Assembly (NCBI GenBank): GCA_907163345.1
Contig: CAJQUN010000506.1
Span: forward strand, 1 to 64,000
Origin: Haberlea rhodopensis
Lineage: Eukaryota > Streptophyta > Magnoliopsida > Lamiales > Gesneriaceae
Reading direction: 5' to 3'
Length of the DNA stretch: 64,000 nucleotides
In this document: positions 11,210-22,120 of the stretch, piece after piece
How positions within the stretch are numbered: the first letter of the stretch is position 1
How the letters are laid out: each line of letters begins with the position of its first letter
Notes under the pieces: generated by a model
Told to the model about the DNA's origin: nothing
Databases searched by the model: none
The model's input: the letters and a program-made list of their open reading frames with translations, nothing else
Translations under genes and position numbers: made by a program

Positions 11210-11734
11210 TGTAAGGCCTCTCTACCTTAAGTATGGTTTTAAGTGCAATTAGAGAACTAAGTATGCATAATCAGAGTAAGAGTTCATGTTGATGTCCTGA
11301 GCTTAAGGGTTACAGTGCCAAAAAGTTTCCAAAAAGGAATTAATTGCATTCTTATCAAAATGGATGTAAGTCTATAGATTTACTCTACCCTGTGTAGAAA
11401 CTATACAAAAAATTTATGTCTTGCTATTCCAGTAGCACTCCTTACAGCTCAAAGCATCAACCTTGACCCTAGTTCTCCATGCCAAAATGCACCTACAAGG
11501 ACAACCCCCAAAATATGAGCATATAATAATCCATATTCAACACGATATGATTATAAGGAATAAATGCGTATACAATAAATACAAAGCGCTTCCTGTATTC
11601 CAATGCATTTAAAACGCTCCATTTAGTTGTCCCTGTACCATAGCTTATAAACATAATCAATGGATTATGTTAACCATAAATGTCATGACATATATAAACA
11701 TTTCATTTTTCACCAATCCCCAATCCCTAGTCTG

Positions 11735-11955
11735 TTATAACCGTGTATTTTAATGCACCTCGCTTGTCATGATAGCGGCACTAATACCCCTCGCTTCGAC
11801 ATATCAGCGGCATTGAATAACCTCGCTCATAAATGTGACATGCACATTCACCCTCGCTTCATATTTTAGCGGCAAATATTCTTTCCTCGATACAATATGA
11901 CAACGGCAAGTATTCTTTCATAGCTTCAAACGACAGCGGCAAAGCATTTAAAATC
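11735..11955 (-). repeat. Degenerate ~33-bp tandem repeat in gypsy-2 LTR
   Basis: On the minus strand the motif TGCCGCT, about nine variable bases and AAGCGAGG recur about five times at roughly 33-bp steps, with some units longer. It occupies the same part of the LTR as the 57-bp array of gypsy-1 but has unrelated sequence. Confidence 0.65.
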
Positions 11956-12308
11956 ATCACTTGAATATAACCATGACTCATTGGATATGCACCAAGTATC
12001 CAACATATACATATATGCAACAACAATGCATAATTCAACATGTATTGCATCCGCAATGCACAATCTAATATACTTGCATCCATATGCACAATCCAATAAG
12101 TATATAAAATACATGTTACCGTTTGGGTACCCGTACGTCTCTCTACATACCTTTCCAAAATATAGAATGTTGCAGGAGTCTATCCCATGCGTTGTGTTGC
12201 CACCTGGGACGGCTCTACACACGTGCACAATACAATATTAGAAGCCAATTCATAGCCCAATATAAAAAATCCCACAAAATAACCAAAATCTCAATATTTG
12301 GCATTTCA

Positions 12309-12510
12309 CGATCGATCGCCAATATGTCCCGATCGATCGCGAGAAGCTACTGCCTCATCGCCCAAAAATTCCTATTCCGCTATCGATCGCTGAGGTTGTG
12401 CCGATCGATCGTGGCATCACCGATCGATCGCGCCAAACTAGTGATCGATGAAAGCTACTGCCTGCACCTCGGGTACTCGCGATCGATCGGGAAAACACGC
12501 CGATCGATCG
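12309..12510 (-). repeat. Phased CGATCGATCG palindrome array in gypsy-2 LTR
   Basis: Eight sites, two of them degenerate, start at 12309, 12330, 12380, 12402, 12421, 12442, 12480 and 12501. Steps are 21, 50, 22, 19, 21, 38 and 21 bp: the same 2-4-2 grouping as in gypsy-1, although the sequences between sites differ. Confidence 0.88.
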
Positions 12511-13208
12511 TGGATGTCTATAATTGCGAAAAACCACCATTTTCGTGCATAACATTCATGCTACAATAAAACATACTACAAACCATCAAACTTTAACAAC
12601 TCAACACACATAATACTCCATTAAACTACCATGTAACTACTCAAACACCCACTTCAACAAAATGAAACCAAAACATGCCATTTTCACTCATCACAAAACC
12701 ATTCCTCAACCAAAAATGTTTGAACAATAAACACCACTTTACTTTCTCACCTCTTTGCTCTAATTTCCGGGCAACAACTAGGAATGCAAGCACTTGAAAT
12801 TTCCTTCTTCCTTCTCCTTTTCTTTTCTCTTGCTCGATGGAGATGGAGTTTGAGGGGAATGGGTTGTATGAAGAAATGATTTAGTGGAGTGGTGTGAGGT
12901 ATGGGCATGGCCACATACTAATTGAGTGGTGATTCAACTTGGTAACAAATTAATTGTATCTCGGTATTTAGCATGATGTATTAAAATATCTCTAATTGAC
13001 ATTTTATAGCATTTGCTCAATTAATTAAAAAAAATCCATCAACACTCCAATTAAACATGCTTTACCAAGATAATTAACACTCATCCCAAATATCATGTCG
13101 TAACTCAATTTCCCTACATGCATCACATGCACCCTGAATTGCATTACCAGGTCACACCCACCGCATGACTAAACATTTTATATTAATAATTAATTCAATA
13201 CCAAATTA

Positions 13209-13213
13209 CTTAA
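13209..13213. other. copia-3 target-site duplication, left
   Basis: CTTAA directly precedes the TG of the left LTR and recurs at 22003-22007 after the CA of the right LTR. Confidence 0.93.
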
Positions 13214-14699
13214 TGTTGGGATATGCCCTAAGACAAGTCATTAGATTATTGTTTAAGACATACAATGTTTTATGATTTTATGAATGGTAATTCATTATTA
13301 TATATTATTCGTTTAACTGTGCAATGTGAATTAATATATATGTTAATGTTCTTAGTATAATATTGTATTATTCTTAAACATTGTCCCTGGTCAAGTATTA
13401 TCATGAATCAGGATAATGATAATACATAGAGACTAGTATGTATTGATTGATGAATTGTTCATTGATATGAGATATCATATCAACACATGGGTACATGTTA
13501 GAGAACGATGTACTGGACAGACCCACCATGAGAATGCAACATGGATAGTTATATGATTGTCATATGCAATTCTCATAGTGATAATAATGTATGTAATCCT
13601 TACGACTTGTGATCATCAGAGATCCCAACATAAGGAGTTATGTATCTTGATATTGTCAAACGTTACCCGTAACAGGGTAAACTATAAAGGCGACTATTGG
13701 ATACACTACGAATTATGTAGAGGGATGTTGACTGATCGAGATAGGATTTGTCACTCCTATATAACAGGAGAAGTGTTTGACCCTTGATCAAGTGAGAACT
13801 AAAATGCATGGCCATGCTCGAATGAGTCGATATGAGATATCGAGCTTATTCGTTTATTCTAGTTCTACTTGGGGATCAAGAAATAAAGATTGAATATACG
13901 AGTATGAATATTCCATGACTCGTGTTCAATCTAAACACAAAGGACAAAGGGATTAAGTTACATGATTAATATTATCACAAGTTCTAAAGGTTATGTCGAG
14001 TCATTGACATTCTTGTAATTTGGGTAGCCTTGATGTGTTGCTAGACACCGCTCTTTGCTTGTAACGTAAAATTAGATTTTATGTCACTGCCAACATTACA
14101 AGATCCTATCGGGTCGCACAAAAGATTAAATCGATAAAGGGAATTAAATTCATTGGATGAATTAATTAATTAAGAAGAGTCTTAATTAAATGAATATAAG
14201 GATTTAATTAAATCATGGGTTTGGGCCCATGAGGCTTTAAGAAAGCCTTTAATTAAATCATATATAATTGGTTAACAATGTGATTAAGTTTGATTAATCC
14301 AAGACATCAATAACCTAGCCTCCACTCCTCACTCTCTCGGCCGCCTTCGGCCGCCTCATTCTCCTTCAAGAGCCACGGCCGCCGCCGCTTGCTTGTTGGA
14401 ATTGTTGGTAGTCGTTGATCGGTTTTGAACCGAGAGTTGAGTTTTGGTTCAAGAATAAGTCTAGCAACTTGTTCTTGAACATCCCTTTCGATTTGATCGT
14501 GTGGATACCGTAGAGACAAAGGTGCAAACTTTTGTTTGTGACTCGTGGTGCTACATCGAGGATTCTACATCAAACACGCTACAAGGGTGAGACTTTTGTA
14601 AATCCTTTATCCGATATGAACCCCTATGTATAGATCAGGTGTTTAGTAATCCATAAAATTTTATTCCGCTGCGTTGCTATGCATGATGGATTACTTACA
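13214..14699 (+). repeat. copia-3 5' LTR (1486 bp)
   Basis: Starts TGTTGGGATATGCCC, ends GGATTACTTACA, followed after one base by the primer site. Short frames in it are also found in the other LTRs of the family and are not genes. Confidence 0.95.
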
Positions 14700-14700
14700 G

Positions 14701-14713
14701 TGGTATCAGAGCC
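14701..14713 (+). promoter_or_regulatory. copia-3 primer binding site
   Basis: TGGTATCAGAGCC, complementary to the 3' end of plant initiator tRNA-Met, one base after the LTR. Confidence 0.93.
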
Positions 14714-16516
14714 GTGTACAAGGCTCATATCGGATTTATGTGGTTAAATTCTTTTAATCATATTAGGATAATATTGCATGCTATAAAAACTGTATATAAT
14801 CATATATGATATGATTAAGAGTTTGTGAAAATCATCGTAAAATTGTATTTTATATAATTGGCGAATAATTGTATACGATACACGAATGCGCAAAATCGAC
14901 TGAACTACATGATGTTTCGGCCACCACCTAGTACACATGACCCACGGCTTAGCCACGTGAGGGCTAGGGTTTTTCGAACCCTTGGCTCGAGATGGCCTAG
15001 TCGTTGTGGCTCATGTTCGTGCATGGAGGTGTCGAGACATGGTTAGAGTTTTGAACTCTTTTGGCTCGATAAAGTCGATGGTTCGGACCATGGTTCTCGG
15101 AATCATACGATTTGGCGGCTACACCACATGAGGGCTAGGGTTTTTCAAACCCTTGGCTCGAGATGGTTGAGCCGCCACCGTCATGAACCGTGCATGGTTG
15201 GACCGTGGCTCGTGGGTCATGAATTCCGGAATTTCGAACAAGTTGGCTCGATAGAAACCAAGTGGTGCAAGGCGGCTAGGGTTTGGAACCCTAGCGGCGC
15301 CGCACCCAAGCCAATGGCTCGGACCAAGTCGTGGGCTAGGGTTTCGAACCCTAGGCCCATGATTGGTCCAGCCGTGGACCATGATGGTTCGAACCATGAT
15401 GATTCTTGGTTTAGTCGTTTTAGTTCGTGGCATGTGATGTCCCGAGCGTACGATAATTTTTCAAAATTCTATTTTACAGTTTTAATTAGAATTAAATTTA
15501 AAATGTTTAGAATTTAATTAATTAAATGTTAAAGCATGCTTTATGTGTTGTTTGAGCATGGTGCATGGTTATAGCCCTTTGACCTATTAGATAGGATTTG
15601 TGAATGTTTGTAATTTATAATACGACCTGCGTGTCGTGCCTTCTCTATTTTATTCTAAATGTTATCCCTCCCCTATGTTCCCCTTGAATGTGAATCGAGG
15701 AATTCTATATCTTATAAATAGTATAGTTTATTTATTGATGGTGATCAATGAAGATGGAGCATCATGCCGGGATGAGGAGGCCATTCACAAACTGGAGCCA
15801 AAGGAAGGTGCTTGTGAAGTTACCTTAGGTTGACTCTTAGGATTTTCTCATTGGCTTGAGAAAATCGCTAGTAGGGGCTATAACCATGTCACGTTTAATT
15901 ATGTATGTTGATGCATGATTTATCTTATGTTTTAGATTGATAATTGTATTACACATATATGTAGATATGTATACACCTATATGTAGTGGACATATTTTAA
16001 ATTATCAAACTAATCATAAGATCAATAAATCCCTCTAAAATATTAAGTTTTAGATGCCTTCCAAAATTAAAAGCACTCGTCAAAAACTTCGATTGTACAT
16101 GTGTGGGTTTGCCAAAGCAAAGCACCGTGGCAATCTTAGTAAGGCGCGAAAGGATAAAAGTGATATCCGTTATACTTTAAATTGGGTACGACTTAACTAG
16201 GTTATCTCAATAGGATTGGGAACCTAGAGGCATGTGTTGGATAATAATTCATTTGATGAATTGAACAAAGCGTTGTTCGTCCAACTATCCAAGAATTACA
16301 TGTGATGTAATTGACAAAGTGTTGTCTACCTAAATAACCGAGTCTTGGGTGATTAGCCAAAGCTAACTCAAGATTAGGCGAAATATGGATCTTGGCCCAC
16401 TAAAGGTTTCGAGGGTTGATATTTTTAAAGAAAATAGTGGGAGTATCATTTAATATAAGACCATGTTAAATGATTAAATCATAAACTTATTTTGCATATT
16501 TATATTGTAGATATCC
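14714..16516 (+). other. copia-3 untranslated leader with hairpin-forming repeats
   Basis: 1.8 kb without a credible gene. Palindromes with arms such as CTAGGGTTT / AAACCCTAG occur near 14961-14980, 15135-15155, 15277-15294 and 15338-15356, several followed by TTGGCTCGAGATGG. A perfect stem (arms 15841-15850 and 15857-15866, 6-nt loop) lies close to the segment 15861-15931 that reappears inverted at 17769-17839. Confidence 0.8.
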
Positions 16517-17780
16517 ATGGCAACTAACAATATAACAAGCACATTATCACTGCGATCGGTCCTTGAGAATGACATTAAATGGGACAAACTTCCTAGACTG
16601 GTATAGGAATCTGAGGATAGTCCTCAAGCAAGAAAAGAAACAATATGTCCTAGAGGAACCCTTACCTGTTGAGGAACCTCCCCTGACGGCTACGAGAGCT
16701 GATAAGGATGCTTACAAGAAGCATCAGAATGACGCACTTGATGTTGGCTGCCTTATGCTTGCCACCATGAACTCTGAGCTTCAGAAGCAACATGAGGAAA
16801 TGGAGGCGTTCGATATGATCGAACACTTAAAGCAATTGTACCAACAGCAAGCTAGACAAGAGATGTATGACGTCTCTAAAGCGTTGTTCCAGTGCAGGAT
16901 GGTAGAGGGAAGCCTAGTTGGAACTCATATGCTCAAGATGATTGGGTACATTGAGAATCTGGAGAAGCTGGGTTTTCCATTGGACCAAGAGTTGGCCACC
17001 GATGTGATCTTGCAGTCGTTGCCTGAGAGCTTCAGTCAATTTGTAGTAAATTACAATATGACTGACATGGAAAAGACTCTACCACAATTGCTTGGTATGT
17101 TGAGAACATATGAAGCAAATACAAAGAAGACTAAGGCCACAAATGTTCTTATTGTGAATAAGGGCAAATGAAAGGCCAAAGCTAAAGGCAATAAGAAAGC
17201 AAAGAAGGTCTTTGTTAAATCTAAGCCAAAGTCTTATGCACTGAAGCCAAAGGGAGGGATAGCAAAGGAAGGGAACTGTTTCCATTGCGGTGAGACCGGC
17301 CATTGGAAAAGAAACTGCAAAGTATATCTGGAGGATCTAAAGAAAGGAAGTGTGACTTCCACTTCAGGTATTTTTGTTATAGAAGTCAATTTATCTACTT
17401 CTTCATCATGGGTATTAGATACTGGATGTGGATCTCACATTTGTGTAAATGTGCAGGACCTCAAAAAGAGTAGATTGTTGGCGAAAGACGAAGTTGATCT
17501 CCGAGTTGGAAATGGAGCAAGAGTTGCTGCATTAGCTATAGGAGATTATTATTTATCTTTGCCTTCTGGTTTATCGTTGATTTTAAAAGACTGTTATTTT
17601 GTGCCATCCATTACCAAAAACATTATTTCTATTTCTTGTTTAGACAAGTGTGGATTTTCATTTATGATAAAGGACAACTGTTGTTCTATTTATTTAAATG
17701 ATATGTTTTATGCTAGTGCACAAATGGTGAATGGTCTTTATTTATTAAATCTTGATATGCCTATCTATAACATAAGATAA
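16517..17780 (+). pseudogene. copia-3 gag-protease, broken
   Basis: The true start is ATG at 16517 (MATNN, as in copia-2), but a 2-bp loss near 16570 shifts the frame; the gag frame is then open from about 16563. It has the UBN2-like gag with DWYRNLRIVLKQEKK and the alpha-helical segment to the nucleocapsid. A TGA at 17169-17171 interrupts it in frame, in a context where CGA (Arg) fits. The same frame then gives a Lys-rich stretch, a zinc knuckle CFHCGETGHWKRNC (17277-17318) and an aspartic protease with DTGCGSH (17418-17438). Gag would form the particle and protease would cleave the polyprotein. The frame runs into the inverted leader piece at 17769 and stops at 17780. Confidence 0.92.
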
Positions 17781-17839
17781 ATCATGCATCAACATACATA
17801 ATTAAACGTGACATGGTTATAGCCCCTACTAGCGATTTT
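17769..17839 (-). repeat. Inverted 71-bp copy of copia-3 leader inside pol
   Basis: This segment is the exact reverse complement of 15861-15931 as far as I can read, including CTAGCGATTTT where copia-2 has CTAATGATTTT, so copia-3 itself is the likely source. It lies exactly between the last protease residues and the NDCNPTYLWHC start of integrase. Confidence 0.92.
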
Positions 17840-20515
17840 AATGATTGTAATCCGACTTATCTCTGGCATTGTCGCTGGGCCATATAAACGAGTACCACAT
17901 ATCTAAACTTCATAAAGATGGAGTATTGGATTCATTTGATTTTGAATCATATGAAACATGCGAATCTTGTTTAATGGGCAAGATGACTAAAGCCCCTTTC
18001 AAGGGACATGTTGAAAGGGCAAATATTTTATTGGGACTAATACACAGTGATGTATGTGGACCAATAAGTACACAAGCTAGAGGTGGTTTTCAATACTTCG
18101 TTACATTTACTGATGACCTCAGTAGATATGGGTATGTGTACCTAATGAAGCATAAGCATGAAACCTTTGAAAATTTCAAAGATTTCAAGAATGAAGTACA
18201 AAACCAACTTGGCAAAAGTATCAAAATCCTTCGATCAGATCGAGGAGGTGAATTAAGCCAAGAATTTCATGACTATCTAAAGGAGTGTGGGATAGTCCCA
18301 CAACTCACTCCTCCGTATACTCCACAATACAATGGTGTATCCGAGAGGAGAAATCGAACCTTGTTAGACATGGTTAGATCAATGATGAGTCATGCAGATC
18401 TTCCGATATCATTTTGGGGACATGCTCTAGAAACAACGATTTTTTTACTGAACCGTGTTCCATCGAAATCAGTGGAAAAGACACCATATGAGATATGGAC
18501 TAGGAAACGTCCTAGTATGTCTTTTATGGATTTGGGGTTGTGAAGCTTACGTTAGACGTCATGCCACTAACAAACTTGGACACAAATCTGATAAGTGTTT
18601 ATTTGTGGGGTATCCTAAGGAAACAAAAGGATACTATTTCTGTTATCCCACCGAGAACAAAGTAGTTGTTGCTCGGACTGGTGTATTTCTTGAAAGAGAA
18701 TTTATTTCTAGAAAAACCAGTGGGAGAAAAATAGAACTTAGTGAAGTTCAACCACAAGAAAACATTGAACCTGAGATCGAGATGGAAATAGAGCAGGCAC
18801 CGCAAACTGTTGTGGAAGAAGTACCTGCTCAAGAGACACAAGCCCAGCGTAGGTCTGTAAGAGAACACCGGGAGCCACAGAGATATGGATTTCTTGTGAC
18901 TCAACAAGGTGACTTACTACTTATTGATGAGGATGAGCCGTCATCTTATCAACAAGCTATAATGGGCACTGATTCTGAGAAATGGCAAGAGGCCATGAAA
19001 TCTGAGATGGAATCCATGTATGCAAACCAAGTATGGACTTTGGTTGATCCACCTGAAGGGGTACGACCCATAGGGTGCAAATGGATTTTCAAGAAAAAGA
19101 CCGATATGGATGGTAATGTACAAACCTATAAAGGTCGGCTGGTTGCAAAAGGATTCAAACAAATTCATGGTATTGACTATGATGAAACCTTTTCACCAGT
19201 GGCCATGGTTAAATCCATAAGGATCTTACTTGCAATAGCTGCATTTCATGATTATGAAATCTTGCAGATGGATGTCAAAACAGCTTTCCTTAATGGAAAT
19301 CTGCTCGAGGATGTGTACATGACACAGCCCGAGGGTTTTGTCGATCCAAAGGATGCTGGAAAGATATGCAAGCTACAACGATCCATTTATGGATTGAAGC
19401 AAGCTTCTCGGAGTTGGAATCTTCGTTTTGATGATGCAATCAAAGAGTTTGGTTTTATCAAAAACGTAGATGAACCTTGTGTCTACAAGAAGGTCAGTGG
19501 GAGCATAATCATTTTCCTAGTGTTGTATGTAGATGACATACTTCTCATTGGGAATGATATCCCTGCCTTACAATCTGTAAAGATTTGGCTAGGGAATTGC
19601 TTTTCGATGAAAGACTTGGGAGAAGCCACCTATGTATTAGGAATCAAGATCTATAGAGATAGATCAAGAAGGCTTCTCGGCCTAAGTCAAAGTACATACA
19701 TAGATAAAGTGCTTAAAAGGTTTAGCATGCAAGAATCAAAGAAAGGATTCGTGCCTATGACACATGGCATATATCTCTCGAAGGAACAGTGTCCTTCAAC
19801 ACCAGATGAGAGACAACGCATGAGTAAGATTCCATATGCGTCAGCTATTGGATCTATCATGTATGCCATGATATGTACTCGTCCCGATGTATCGTATGCT
19901 TTGAGCATGACAAGCAGATATCAAGTTGATCCAGGTGAAGGTCACTGGATTGCTGTCAAGAATATCCTGAAGTACTTGAGAAGAACTAAGGATATATTCT
20001 TGATTTATGGAGGTGAGGAAGAGCTCAATGTAATAGGTTACACTGATGCAAGCTTCCAAACCGACAAAGATGATTATTGATCGCAATCTGGATATGTGTA
20101 TTGCCTAAATGGAGGTGCTGTGAGCTGGAAGAGTTCAAAGCAAGAGACAGTAGCCGATTCTACAACGGAAGCTGAGTATATTGCTGCCTCGGATGCAGCA
20201 AAGGAAGCTGTTTGGATGAGGAAGTTCATTTCTTAACTTGGAGTGGTGCCTAGCATTAAAGATCCGATAGAACTCTATTGTGACAACAATGGAGCGATCG
20301 CATTGGCTAAGGAACCTAGATCTCACCAAAGATCCAAGCACATACTTCGGCGCTTTCATTTCATTCGAGAAATCGTTGAAAGGGGAGATGTTAAAATATG
20401 CAAAGTACCAACAGATGATAACATATCTGACCCATTGACGAAGCCACTGTCACAGCAGAAGCATGATCGTCATACTAGATCTCTAGGCATTAGGTATATG
20501 TCTGAGTGGTCTTAG
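17840..20515 (+). pseudogene. copia-3 integrase, RT and RNase H, broken
   Basis: Integrase starts with the HHCC zinc segment (YLWHC ... CESCLMGK); a one-base loss near 17875 shifts the frame. The core has HSDVCGP, TFTDDLSR, RSDRGGEL and the glutamate in NGVSERRNRT (a DDE catalytic set). A frameshift near 18530 joins to the long RT frame: CKWIFKKK, RLVAKGF, DVKTAFLNG and the catalytic YVDD at 19526-19537. RNase H follows with YTDAS, TEAEY, CDNNGA and NISDPLTKP. A TGA at 20078 and a TAA near 20234 interrupt it; both sit where CGA and CAA would fit. The frame ends with TAG at 20513-20515, ten bases or so before the purine tract and right LTR. Confidence 0.94.
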
Positions 20516-20530
20516 TGCAAGTGGGAGATT

Positions 20531-22002
20531 TGTTGGGATATGCCCTAAGACAAGTCATTAGATGATTGTTTTGACATACAATGTTTATGATTTTATGAAT
20601 GGCAATTCATTATTATATATTATTCGATTAACTGTGCAATATGAATTAATATATATGTTAATGTCCTTGGAATAATATTGTATTATTCTTAAAGATGTCC
20701 CTAGTCAAGTATTATCATGAATATGGATAATGATAATACGTAGAGACTAATATGTGTTGATTGATGAATTGTTCATTGATATGAGATATCAAATCAACAC
20801 ATGGGTACATGTTGGAGAACGATGTACTGGACAGACCCACCATGAGAATGCAACATGGATAGTTATATGATCGTCATATGCAATTCTCATAGTGATAATA
20901 ATGTATGTAATCCTTACGACTTGTGATCACCAGAGATCCCAACATAAGGAGTTATGTATCTTGATATTGTCAAACGTTACCCGTAACAGGGTAAACTATA
21001 AAGGCGACTATTGGATACACTACGAATTATGTAGAGGGATGTTGACTGATCGAGATAGGATTTGTCCCTCCTATATAACAGGAGAAGTGTTTGGCCCTTG
21101 ATCAAGTGAGAACTAAAATGCATGGCCATGCTCGAATGAGTCGATATGAGATATCGAGCTTATTCGTTTATTCTAGTTCTACTTGGGGATCAAGAAATAA
21201 AGATTGAATATACGAGTATGACTATTCCATGACTCGTGTTCAATCTAAATACAAAGGACAAAGGGATTAAGTTACATGATTAATATTATCACAAGTTCTA
21301 AAGGTTATGTCGAGTCATTGGCATTCTTGTAATTTGGGTAGCCTTGATGTGTTGCTAGACACCGCTCTTTGCTTGTAACGTAAAATAAGATTTTATGACA
21401 CTGCCAACATTACAAGATCCTATCGCGTCGCACAAAAGATTAAATCGATAAATGGAATTAAATTCATTGGATGAATTAATTAATTAAGAAGAGTTTTAAT
21501 TAAATGATTATATGGATTTAATTAAATCATGGGTTTGGGCCCATGAGGCTTTAAGAAAGCCTTTAATTAAATCATATAAAATTGGTTAACAATGTGATTA
21601 AGTTTGATTAATCCAAGACATCAATAACCTAGCCTCCACTCCTCACTCTCTCGGCCGCCTCATTCTCCTTCAAGAGCCATGGCCGCCGCCGCTTGCTTGT
21701 TGGAATTGTTGGTAGTCGTTGATCGGTTTTGAACCGAGAGTTGAGTTTTGGTTCAAGAATAAGTCTATCAACTTGTTCTTGAACATCCCTTTCGATTTGA
21801 TCGTGTGGATACCGTAGAGACAAAGGTGCAAACTTTTGTTTGTGACTCGTGGTGCTACATCGAGGATTCTGCATCAAACACGCTACAAGGGTGAGATTTT
21901 TGTAAATCCTTTATCCGATATGAACCCTATGTATAGATCCGGTGTTTAGTAATCCATAAAATTTTATTCCGCTGCGTTGCTATGCATGATGGATTACTTA
22001 CA
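20531..22002 (+). repeat. copia-3 3' LTR (1472 bp)
   Basis: Aligns with 13214-14699 along its whole length with scattered substitutions and small indels; it is preceded by GTGGGAGATT and followed by CTTAA at 22003-22007. Confidence 0.95.
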
Positions 22003-22050
22003 CTTAATACCATAATCATCATATAACATAAATATTTCAGGGATATCACA
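22003..22050 (-). repeat. gypsy-2 3' LTR, first 43 bp plus duplicated CTTAA
   Basis: On the minus strand this is the start of the gypsy-2 LTR, TGTGATATCCCTGAAATA, preceded by the purine tract AAGTAGGGGA (22051-22060 region) and cut off by copia-3. Together with 11210-13213 it makes the full LTR. Confidence 0.88.
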
Positions 22051-22120
22051 ATAATCCCCTACTTATAAGATTTCGCCCTCGAAATCAACACGTACTTACC
22101 AATCCGAAACAAAACATAAT

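Larger units (their letters stand above)
11210..13213 (-). repeat. gypsy-2 3' LTR, main part
   Basis: The LTR starts at 22050 on the minus strand (TGTGATATCCC), is interrupted by copia-3 at 13214-22002, and ends at 11210 (...GGCCTTACA). Without the insertion it is about 2.05 kb. The U5 end matches that of gypsy-1 in about three quarters of positions. Bases 13209-13213 (CTTAA) are the left copia-3 duplication. Confidence 0.87.
13214..22002 (+). mobile_element. copia-3: complete Ty1/copia element (8789 bp), defective
   Basis: Two direct LTRs, primer site, 1.8-kb leader, gag, protease, integrase, RT and RNase H in copia order, a purine tract (GTGGGAGA) before the right LTR, and CTTAA duplications on both sides. 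It lies in the 3' LTR of gypsy-2. The LTRs differ by several percent with some indels, so it is not recent. It is the same family as copia-2. A 71-bp inverted piece of its own leader lies between protease and integrase. Confidence 0.96.

Noticed and set aside
15128..15517. 129-residue frame in the copia-3 leader
   Set aside because: Built on repeated leader palindromes (translations of GCTAGGGTTT-type units) and not conserved as a frame in copia-2.
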